From contig CALSCQ010003382.1 in assembly GCA_943704525.1 (NCBI GenBank), positions 1 through 14,757 of the forward strand: DNA of 14,757 bases, read 5' to 3'. Shown piece after piece: positions 8,095-14,757 of this stretch; position 1 is the first letter of the stretch, and every line of letters starts with the position of its first letter. Below the pieces are notes generated by a model, which did not search any database, was not told the DNA's origin, and was given only the letters and a program-made list of their open reading frames with translations. Both the position numbers and the translations under genes were made by a program. This DNA is from Pigoraptor vietnamica (lineage: Eukaryota; Opisthokonta; Filasterea).

Positions 8095-10000
8095 ATGGAG
8101 GCACAAGGGGATGCTAGAGTGCTGTGCGTGGTCAACGGCAGTAGAGAACCCGCTGCGTTTCACGACCCCCTCGAATCTCGGCATCTGAGACACCTCTACT
8201 TCAAGGTCGCGTTGGTGTGTCCGTGTTTTGCTTTGTCACATGATGCATATAAATGATGAGCGCGAATCCACCCGCTGCATCACGTGATCTTTTTTTCTCC
8301 GTTTCTTTTTTATTCTTCTTGCGTGCGCGGAGACGTTTCCTTTTCGCTGACCTCGCAGGCGCAGGCAATTGCTTTGTTGCGACGTAAGCCCAAGGATGCA
8401 TCCACTACCGACTTCATGCGGCGGCTGTGCAACGCGTACCGTGATTACCACTACGACGGACAGACTAAGGCGGGCATGGCAACACGCAGCTTTTGGCGTG
8501 TTTCGAACACGGGTTTTGAAACAATTCGCTGACAACATGGTGGTTGCCTGCCCCGTGCGTTGGACGGTTCGCATTCGCTGTGTAGGCGCAACACAGCGAG
8601 AAAGAGATATTGCGTCTGCGTCAGGAAGTGCTACTGCTGCGCGGTTTCATAGGCGCAGTGTGTGCCGAACAGCGCCCGCCATGCGCGCCCCACGAAAGCA
8701 GTGCTACGCGGCTGTTCAGCGCCTGCATGGCACCGACCATGAGCCCTCCGCCGTCCGAAGGTGTTGTGTGCGCTCGTTTCACTTTTCGCCGCTGAGGGTA
8801 AGGCATTCACCGTGGTGTAATCGCACGTGTATTTCGCAGACGTCGAGGCGGACGCTGTGGATGAGATGATACTCTTGAGCACCGCCTTCATGGAGAACGG
8901 TGTGACTTCTCTCACTCTTTCTGGCTGCTGTGGGGCTTAGTTCGTAGGGCTTAGTTTGTATGGCTTAGTGCCTCACTGGTGTGCAAGCGCTGACCCCCGT
9001 CGATGGCAACCGGTGCAGCGTGCCGCCTTGCGTCCGCCGGGGCGTGCGGTATTACTTCGCAGCTGGACGACCCGCACCTCGCGCACGAGGCCGCCGAAAC
9101 CATCGCTGCGTCGCTCCAGTCCGTCGTTGCGGGCCTCGCAACGCTCTGCAGTTCGGGGCGCTTCAATCGCTCGCTCGCGTGCATGCGGTGCCACCTTTTG
9201 GTCCCTGCGGTGACGTTCGTGGTCGGTGAGTTCGCGAGTCGTCGCGTGAACAGCAAAGGTTCTGGGCACGCAGTCGACCGCCTGTGCCCATTCGAGCAGA
9301 GAACTCACCTCCTGGCCTCCAGGCGTCATGTATCACGAGGCACTTGCGCCGCACTCGGACGGCATGGGGCAAGCCCTTGTGACGATGGCCGCACACCTTG
9401 CCGACGCGTTGCTTCACTGGCCGTCGGATGTGAGCTTCTCCGCGCCGGACAGGCGGGGCGCGATCAAGGCGGTGGTTGTGCACGCGGCCGCAGCACATCC
9501 ACTCGTGGCGCTCGATATTATGCGGGCACTCGTCGACCGCGTGGCGATGGTAACGGACCTTCTGCGGCATTCGCTTAGTGGTGGGTACGCAGGCGCGGAC
9601 ACTGCGATTGGTTGCGACAGTCATCAGTTTCCCTTTCTTCTTTCTCAATTTATGACCCGCGCAGAGGACGTCGGACCCCTTGCGTCGCGCGCCCTTGACA
9701 ATGGGCGCCACGTCGCCGACGCCATTGAAGAAATCGCCACTGGAGTATGGCGGCAGCTGCACGTGATCGCCGATGCCGACCCCTGCGCCCTGGGTGCGTT
9801 CCAGACTTCTAAGTGGTCCACATCTCTAAGTGGCACGTTTGCCCTAAAATTTTCTGATGATTCCCCTCGCAGAGGCGCATGTGGCGGCGTTGCATCGTAT
9901 TGCCGAGAGCCTCGACGGGTGCCTTGAGGACATTCCCGGCGCCTTTCCGCTGTTCGCACGCCGCGTGTGGGGTGCCGTGACAGTGCTATTGGGGACATGA
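8095..10000 (+). CDS. MEI4: MEI4-like meiotic double-strand-break protein (8 exons)
   Basis: Divergent homologue of MEI4, which with REC114 forms a nuclear, chromosome-axis complex needed for SPO11-dependent breaks in meiosis. Exons: 8095-8214, 8359-8469, 8586-8760, 8840-8901, 9063-9225, 9323-9580, 9665-9793, 9873-10000, giving 381 residues, close to vertebrate MEI4 as I recall it. The start context is GAAATGG. N-terminal signature: KVALAQAIALLRRKP (residues 37-51), matching KLALAxAIIRSKP of animal MEI4, then a coiled coil EKEILRLRQEVLLLR (82-96) at the expected spacing. C-terminal signature: DIPGAFPLFARRVWGAVTVL, matching the family's AFPLF...LW near its C-terminus. The middle is helical, as expected for the HEAT-like repeats of the family. 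The weak point is the exon 2 donor: AAG|GCGGGC is a GC donor that restores family spacing; the GT alternative at 8500 adds ten residues. Identification is from remembered family sequences, not a search. Confidence 0.76.
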
Positions 10001-10174
10001 ATCTCGTCGTGACGGATGAGACAACAACTGCGAGATGAGAGACAGTGATATGTACAATCGACGCATCCGCACGCACGCACGCACGCTAAGCACGCACGCA
10101 GACGCAACCGCAGTATGTGCAACGCAAGTCAGCCACGCACCACGCAATCGAGCAGCACACGGCCACGCTTAGAG
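10001..10174. other. Convergent spacer MEI4-like / Rab with ACGC-type repeat
   Basis: A 174-base spacer between two convergent stop codons. Bases about 10068-10106 hold short CGCA/ACGC tandem copies with an interruption (CTAAG). There is no hairpin-plus-T terminator and no canonical polyadenylation hexamer. Nothing else is recognised. Confidence 0.6.
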
Positions 10175-11243
10175 TCAGCAGCCACACGCACCGTCCTGCG
10201 CTGGTGCCGCGCTGGGCGTCGATGTGTCCAGCTTGATCGTGTCGGGGGAAACAGGGGCCGATGGCCTCGGCGACGCCGCATCCACGCCGAGTGCCTTGGC
10301 AGCCACCGACTCAAACACTTCCGTGACGTGCATGCCCGTCTTTGCGCTCGTGATGAAGAACGGCGCGCCCTTGTCGTCCGCCCACGACTGCCCAAATTTC
10401 AACGCGGCTTCCCGCGCGGATGCGTCCGCCTCCACGAGGTCGTACTTTGCGGCGACGACGGCCATGACGCAATGCGGCTCCGTGTCCCGCACGAGCTTGT
10501 AGTGCCGATCGAGATCAGCATAAGAAGTCGGGTCCGACGCATCTACAAATTAAACCAGCGTAGGAAAAAAAGGCCATGAGCACCAAAGCCACGAATGTGT
10601 AATGTGTTCAGCGAGGCCAGAACTAAGAAAATCCGACCCACCGAACACGAAAATCGCAGCGCCGGCGCCGCGGCAGTAAAACGCCGAGAGTGAGGAAAAC
10701 TTTTCTTGGCCCGCAGTGTCCTGCACAAAGCGCACAATAACTCCTCAGACGACTCGAGTCGCGAACGGTCGACAGCAGCTCAACATGAATTGCGAACAGA
10801 AGGCGCCCAAGCCTGTCAGTGAGACCCACCCATAGTCCCAGCTTATAGCCCCGCCATGATTTGAGAGCGAAAGATGCGCCTATTGTCTACATGTACGACA
10901 AGACCGAGCAGCAGGTCAGTGGGTATATCGCAATAAAGTGTGTGCATCCAGTGTCACATAAGTTACGGGCACTATTGCTGCAACTCACCGACATGGTGTT
11001 CGAGAATTGGTCGTTGATGTATCGCTGAATAAGACACGTCTTCCCCGCGCCGGAGGACCCAAGGAAGATGACCTTGAGATCGCTGCGAGTGTGCGCAACG
11101 AAATTCCAGTCACAACGCAATCGACCCGATTCTCGAGTGCACACGCGCAAAATCAGGCCGTACACTCCAGCGGCAGAGTAACACATGCACGGGCAAACTC
11201 ACACTTTTACGCGCCCTTGCGGCGCCGCTGGAGCGTCCCCCAT
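10175..11243 (-). CDS. Rab-family small GTPase with altered G4 motif (5 exons)
   Basis: Small GTPase of membrane traffic. Minus-strand exons: 11243-11203, 11082-10989, 10886-10830, 10720-10642, 10542-10175, giving 212 residues with all phases matching. Motifs in order: P-loop GSSGAGKT (22-29); switch I TIGASF (46-51), a form seen in the Rab5/Rab22 branch; WDTAGQE (64-70) with the catalytic Gln; FVFDASDPTSY (88-98); G4 as AKYD (122-125) instead of N/TKxD; G5 TSAK (155-158). It ends in CGC, a CXC signal for double geranylgeranylation, after a long Ser/Pro/Ala-rich tail. Donors are GTGAGT (introns 1, 2) and GTGGGT (introns 3, 4). The start lies in a short first exon (MGDAPAAPQGRVK) that is less certain than the rest. 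The Rab subfamily is not assigned: switch I favours Rab5/22, while the G4 change recalls atypical Rabs such as Rab24. Confidence 0.92.
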
Positions 11244-11691
11244 TGTGCCAGCACTAAATTACTCAATTCAAGCCCCAGCCCGGCACGATAATAAGGCTGA
11301 TTACTGGCTCAATGTCTGGTGAAGCGAATGAAAAACGTTCACAGGATCTCTCGTTCGCCAAAGTGACATGCGTTTGGTGTGTCTCCACTTAGCTGGGAAT
11401 GAAAGCAACACCACCAGTCTCGGCCGGCGACGTTGACGTTCACGGGGGAAGTGAAAATAAGTATCTGAATAATTCATCTAGGTAGTACGCATGACGTGCT
11501 TATTTCCTCACATATGATACAACCAATTCATATTATAAGCCGAATAATTTGGTACGACGTTTCCGTTACGACGGAAAATATGCCTGAAACAGCAATGGCA
11601 TTTTACTTCAGGTCCCCCTGCCACCGAGCCTCAAACGGCCCTCTCTTTCTCCGATTTACCTTCAGCGACACTGCGCCGACGCACGCGAAAG
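11244..11691. promoter_or_regulatory. Divergent intergenic region Rab / TMEM187-like
   Basis: A 448-base spacer between two divergent starts. The centre (11440-11590) is AT-rich. It holds the perfect inverted repeat TTTCCGT-TACG-ACGGAAA (11560-11577), a candidate protein-binding site. Bases about 11640-11665 are pyrimidine-rich and end in TTACCTTCAG, resembling a 3' splice acceptor. The reading frame from 11666 to the ATG at 11692 is open, so a 5'-UTR or coding upstream exon is possible, but I found no matching upstream exon. Confidence 0.45.
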
Positions 11692-12477
11692 ATGGCGATC
11701 CTGCAGCGCGTGCACGTCGATCTCGGCGCGGGTCACTATGCCGAGCCCTTCCACGCCGACACCTTCCTAAAGATGCCGGCCAACGCCCTCGTCAACGCCA
11801 CGTACATCATCGCCGGCGCGCACTGGCTTCAGAAGGCGTGCACGGACCACCGCTTTATGGCCGCGGACTTCTTCATGGGCAACACGGGAAGGAGGTACTT
11901 CCGCATCTTCCCGTCGATGGCCATCGCCTACGCGCCGATTCAGTTTGGTCGCATCGTGTTTCAGAACCGCCCCTTTGCCGTTGTTGACCAGTGGGTCACG
12001 CTGCCCATCTTCGCCGTCGCGTCGTATTGGGCGCACCACGCTGCGAACGAGATCGAACGCGTGAGGGCTGCGGGCAGCCGCTCGAAGGTGCGCGGCGGAC
12101 CCAAGGCGAGCCGACCTCTCGGCATTAGCCTCCCGTTGGCAACCGTGCTGTCGGTCGCGTCGTTTGCGCCTGCATTTTTCCACCGGCGGGGCTTTGAGGT
12201 TATGCTCGGTGCGCACATTGCGTCGGCGGTGTGGGGCGGCGTGCGTCTCCTGGAGCTGGCGCGCTGGGACGGTGCGTTGCTGAAGGACGTTGGCCTTGCC
12301 GTGGCTGCGTGCGCGGGATTCGTGGGTCTGAAGCTGCTCGATCACGACATCCCACTCGTGTGCGGAGTGCTCTCGGGGCACTTTTGGAGCAAGATATGCG
12401 ACGCACTGCAGGTGCACTACTTGTGCCAGGTCATGCTGCGCGTGCACACGGCCCACTGGGAGCTCTTTGGCGTGTGA
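11692..12477 (+). CDS. TMEM187-family multi-pass membrane protein
   Basis: Integral membrane protein of unknown molecular function, 261 residues, with no intron in the coding region. The start AAGATGG has a good context. Family signatures as I recall them from animal TMEM187: GHYAEPF with FLKMPANALVNATYIIAG (about 14-42), DQWVTLPIFAVASY (103-116), RRGFEVMLGAHIASAV (about 164-179), LGLKLLDHD-type segment FVGLKLLDHDIPLV (about 205-218) and GHFWSKICDALQVHY (224-238). Hydrophobic helices alternate with loops; a basic loop (about 122-140) carries RAAGSRSKVRGGPKASR. Compared with the human protein, the first hydrophobic segment seems to be missing. That could be genuine, or an upstream exon may have been missed, since a plausible acceptor ends at 11665. 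Its convergent neighbour is the oxygenase gene. Confidence 0.85.
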   Translation: MAILQRVHVDLGAGHYAEPFHADTFLKMPANALVNATYIIAGAHWLQKACTDHRFMAADFFMGNTGRRYFRIFPSMAIAYAPIQFGRIVFQNRPFAVVDQWVTLPIFAVASYWAHHAANEIERVRAAGSRSKVRGGPKASRPLGISLPLATVLSVASFAPAFFHRRGFEVMLGAHIASAVWGGVRLLELARWDGALLKDVGLAVAACAGFVGLKLLDHDIPLVCGVLSGHFWSKICDALQVHYLCQVMLRVHTAHWELFGV

Positions 12478-12539
12478 GGCCAATTCAATCGCCAGTGAAC
12501 GAGGGCGCACAACAGAGCATATTTAAGGATTGAGAGAAC

Positions 12540-12577
12540 AAAAAGAGGAAGGAGAGGGGAGGGAGGAGAGGGGAGGA
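12540..12577 (+). repeat. 38-base homopurine tract
   Basis: Only A and G over 38 bases, with GGAGAGGGGAGGGAGGAGAG at its core. Homopurine-homopyrimidine tracts of this kind can adopt triplex (H-DNA) or G-rich structures. Whether this one does is not shown. It lies 33 bases from a (CA)44 array. Confidence 0.85.
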
Positions 12578-12606
12578 CATGTGTGCACTTGCAATTTATT
12601 GCGCAA

Positions 12607-12610
<4 letters not shown>

Positions 12611-12698
<88 letters not shown>
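12611..12698 (+). repeat. (CA)44 microsatellite
   Basis: Forty-four uninterrupted CA units, the longest microsatellite in the window, between two convergent genes. Arrays this long are usually length-polymorphic and can form Z-DNA. Confidence 0.97.
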
Positions 12699-12702
<4 letters not shown>

Positions 12703-12795
12703 ACACGACACACTGGCTACTCCCACAAAGGCTCGGGTCGACGCATCTTCCCTGCTGCGCACCCACTCCACAGCCAAGCACGCTCACTTACTCGA

Positions 12796-14625
12796 TCACT
12801 CCGACCCCTCCCTGTCAAGCGAAGCGATAATCGCCCCTCGGAAGTACACACCCTCGTAGATGTTGGGCGCGCTCTCGTTTCCCGTCCGCTCTGCTCCTGG
12901 CGCGTGAAAGCGCTTGAGGACCCCGCCCCGCTGACCGGGATCGTCCCAAAGCCCGTCCTCCAGAAACGGCACCTTGGCAAACGGGTGCTGCGGCTTCTCA
13001 CCATGCCCCATGGCGTGCATGATGTCCGCCGCCGTGCACGCAAACACGGTGTTCACGTGCTCCGAGACGCCCCCGTCGACGCCGCTCTCCTCGTAGCGGT
13101 AGTGCACGACAGGCATGAGCGTCAGGCGAAATTTCCGGCCCCCATCGCCCAACCGCGCCTCCGCCAGCGCGCGGTACAATTCCGCGTCAATGCCCTTGAG
13201 AGAGAGCCCGTTGCTCTGCGCCGCCAACGCAGCCATCGTGTACTTGTGGTCGAGGAGAAAACCCACGTTCCCGCTGTGCCGGCCCGCGATCGACGCCGCA
13301 CATTCCGCAATGATCGTCCGCAGCTCCGACGCCGTTGTGACGTCAGACGTAGACTCGGTATCCTTCGCTACGTACGTGTTGTTGTACGTATGGCTCTCTG
13401 TGCGAGGGAGAACCGGTCCATCGCGAGGGACCATCGCAAACGTGACAGTAACACGCGCTCCAGACGTCACTTTCGCAATCTCATGCGGACAGTCGCCAAA
13501 AAATGCGCACCAATGAATGCAGTCGCCGCCTTGCGACGAATTGAAAGCCACTGTCCGCGCCCCGTGTGTGACAGTGAGCTCTCCACCCTTGTGTTTGACG
13601 GGCAGCGCAACGACGACCGTCCCCAGCATGTCGCCGCGCACCGGCGTGTCGACGTGTGAGCGAAAGAAGCCGCCAGGACCGTACACATTGAGGCGGTACG
13701 GAGTGAGCGTCACCCCGCCCTCCCCACACAGGAGCGTGTCCTCCACCTCCCGACGAATCGCCTCGAGAGCAGTGTCCCATGCCGGGCCTTGCACGCGAAA
13801 CTTGTCCGCCGTAATTTCAAACGCCACACGCACCTCTGGGTCCACCACCGTCTTCATCGAACGGAGATCTCCAAAGGGCGCCTCGCGCGCAGCACCGCAC
13901 AGCTCTGCGAGCAGCTCCGTGGGTTGGCGATCGCGATACTTCGAATCGCTGATCATGACGGTCGTCCACTTGTCCCCATTCAGGACATCCACGGAGACAG
14001 CAGCCCGAACAAACCCCTCTGCGTAGAAGCACTTCCCCTTCCGCAGCGCACGGCGCGCAAGCACAATGGCTTCCGCAGCGCCGCCGTCGCCACACGCGCC
14101 AGCAATCGTCCGAATGTCGGCCACGCTGAGCGTCAGCTTGCCGTGGCGGACTTGTTCGGCGATCGAGTAATAGAATTCGGCGAGCTTTTTCCCCTCGGCC
14201 TCATACCAGTGCGTGACCTCGCCCTCCTCGACAAAGTCCGACCTAGGGTCGAGTATCGTGGGAAGACTGGGGTGCTCGAAGCTGCCGCACGTGTCGTCGT
14301 CCACGACAAAGCCGAGCGACGTGAGGGAAATCTTCGGCACTTCGTCCTTCGTCCGCGAGATGCCCTCGACAATCGCGTGAAAGTGAACGTACGCCTCGAT
14401 CATGTCCGAAGGGGAAAACGGGGCCGCATCCACGCGGGCGCTCGCAGCCGTCGCATCGCCACCCGCGCCCACCGCTGTGTGCAAAGGTTGGTGAGAAGGC
14501 GAGGAGGTGGCGCTCACGTGGGCCATTTTCGATGGGACCGGCAGCCCTCGCGCAAGCGTGTGCTTGGTGGATGCTGCGAATGAACGCGCGAACGTTCGCG
14601 CCACACTTGTGAGCCTGACGAGCAT
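12796..14625 (-). CDS. 2-oxoglutarate/Fe(II)-dependent oxygenase domain protein
   Basis: Predicted non-haem iron oxygenase coupling 2-oxoglutarate decarboxylation to oxidation of an unknown substrate. It is a 609-residue single exon. The catalytic fold is at about residues 300-400: YRLNVYGPGGFFRSHVDTPV gives the HxD pair (H324, D326); the GELTVTHG strand follows; CPHEIAKVTSGARVTVTF supplies the distal His (H381) and the 2-oxoglutarate Arg (R391), a normal spacing of 10. Downstream, NVGFLLDHKYT and LSLKGIDAELYRAL, then the terminal YEGVYFRGAIIASL, resemble large oxygenase proteins of fungi and other microbial eukaryotes that I recall. The N-terminal 33 residues are rich in Arg/Ser/Ala and lack acidic residues, like a mitochondrial presequence. 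A second Met (M34, 14526) has a stronger AAAATGG context, so the shorter form may be cytosolic. The substrate is unknown. Confidence 0.9.
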   Translation of the reverse strand: MLVRLTSVARTFARSFAASTKHTLARGLPVPSKMAHVSATSSPSHQPLHTAVGAGGDATAASARVDAAPFSPSDMIEAYVHFHAIVEGISRTKDEVPKISLTSLGFVVDDDTCGSFEHPSLPTILDPRSDFVEEGEVTHWYEAEGKKLAEFYYSIAEQVRHGKLTLSVADIRTIAGACGDGGAAEAIVLARRALRKGKCFYAEGFVRAAVSVDVLNGDKWTTVMISDSKYRDRQPTELLAELCGAAREAPFGDLRSMKTVVDPEVRVAFEITADKFRVQGPAWDTALEAIRREVEDTLLCGEGGVTLTPYRLNVYGPGGFFRSHVDTPVRGDMLGTVVVALPVKHKGGELTVTHGARTVAFNSSQGGDCIHWCAFFGDCPHEIAKVTSGARVTVTFAMVPRDGPVLPRTESHTYNNTYVAKDTESTSDVTTASELRTIIAECAASIAGRHSGNVGFLLDHKYTMAALAAQSNGLSLKGIDAELYRALAEARLGDGGRKFRLTLMPVVHYRYEESGVDGGVSEHVNTVFACTAADIMHAMGHGEKPQHPFAKVPFLEDGLWDDPGQRGGVLKRFHAPGAERTGNESAPNIYEGVYFRGAIIASLDREGSE

Positions 14626-14685
14626 GGCTCGAAGGCTCTCGCTCTTAACGCGCGTGAGTGGATGTGCTGTGTGTGTGCGTGTGCG

Positions 14686-14757
<72 letters not shown>
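14626..14757. other. Upstream region of oxygenase gene ending in poly-T
   Basis: Promoter-side sequence of the minus-strand oxygenase gene. It has a short TG-rich stretch (14666-14683), then a run of 69 T (14689-14757) that reaches the window end, so its true length is unknown. On the gene's strand it is a poly-A about 60 bases upstream of the start codon. Confidence 0.8.

Larger units (their letters stand above)
12478..12795. other. Convergent spacer with purine tract and long CA repeat
   Basis: A 318-base spacer between the stop codons of the TMEM187-like and oxygenase genes. It holds an AT-rich stretch (ATATTTAAGG near 12519), a pure purine tract (12540-12577), then (CA)44. No gene is visible. 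Open frames through the repeat (HTHTHT / VCVCVC) are artefacts. Confidence 0.7.

Noticed and set aside
8796-8830. GTAAGG near 8798 as the exon 3 donor of the MEI4-like gene
   Set aside because: It lies after an in-frame TGA (8793-8795). GTGTTG at 8761 keeps the frame and joins correctly to 8840.
9019-9062. Alternative acceptor at 9018 for exon 5 of the MEI4-like gene
   Set aside because: It fits phase with a GTGTGA donor at 8900, but the acceptor lacks a pyrimidine tract. ATTACTTCGCAG at 9062 with donor 8902 is better.
10068-10106. CRISPR-like or telomere-like array in the ACGC repeats
   Set aside because: The units are only four bases, with no spacers and no match to known telomere repeats. 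It is a short simple repeat.
12583-13659. A 358-codon plus-strand frame starting in the CA repeat
   Set aside because: It begins with a long HTHT run from the microsatellite and continues antisense to the oxygenase. The oxygenase frame carries the conserved catalytic residues.
13789-14583. A 264-codon plus-strand frame over the oxygenase N-terminal half
   Set aside because: Antisense shadow of the oxygenase gene, Arg/His-rich and without recognisable motifs.
1-14757. tRNA, rRNA, riboswitch, integrase or insertion-sequence features
   Set aside because: No cloverleaf, conserved rRNA core, transposase motif or terminal inverted repeats with target duplications were seen on either strand.

Overview
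This is a nuclear-type eukaryotic window. It has GC-rich coding exons, many short spliceosomal introns (about 68-550 bases, mostly with GTGNGT donors and YAG acceptors), AT-rich spacers and long TG/CA microsatellites. It uses the standard stop codons and shows no bacterial operon features, tRNA, rRNA or CRISPR array. The gene set (RasGAP, Rab GTPase, a meiotic MEI4-like protein, a TMEM187-like membrane protein) points to a probably sexual, protist-grade or early-branching eukaryote. I cannot name the lineage from sequence alone.

Layout: six genes, strictly alternating in strand. (1) 421-5496 (+): a roughly 1,165-residue protein with an N-terminal coiled coil, a disordered linker and two consecutive RasGAP domains, about 12 exons including a 17-base microexon. 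(2) 7593-5782 (-): a 457-residue ankyrin-repeat protein, 5 exons. (3) 8095-10000 (+): a 381-residue protein in 8 exons that I recognise as a divergent MEI4, part of the machinery that makes meiotic double-strand breaks. (4) 11243-10175 (-): a 212-residue Rab-family GTPase, 5 exons, C-terminal CGC prenylation motif, altered G4 motif. (5) 11692-12477 (+): an intronless TMEM187-family membrane protein, 261 residues. (6) 14625-12796 (-): an intronless 609-residue 2-oxoglutarate/Fe(II) oxygenase with a possible mitochondrial presequence.

Spacers are short: 285, 501, 174, 448 and 318 bases between successive genes. The pairs 2/3 and 4/5 are divergent and could share promoter regions. The pairs 1/2, 3/4 and 5/6 are convergent. 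The window ends in a run of at least 69 T, which may be a contig edge. The genes do not form one pathway. RasGAP and Rab are both small-GTPase biology, but nothing in the sequence ties them together. The exon models were built by hand from reading-frame continuity, splice-site fit and protein-family fit. A few donor choices are ambiguous and are flagged in the entries.
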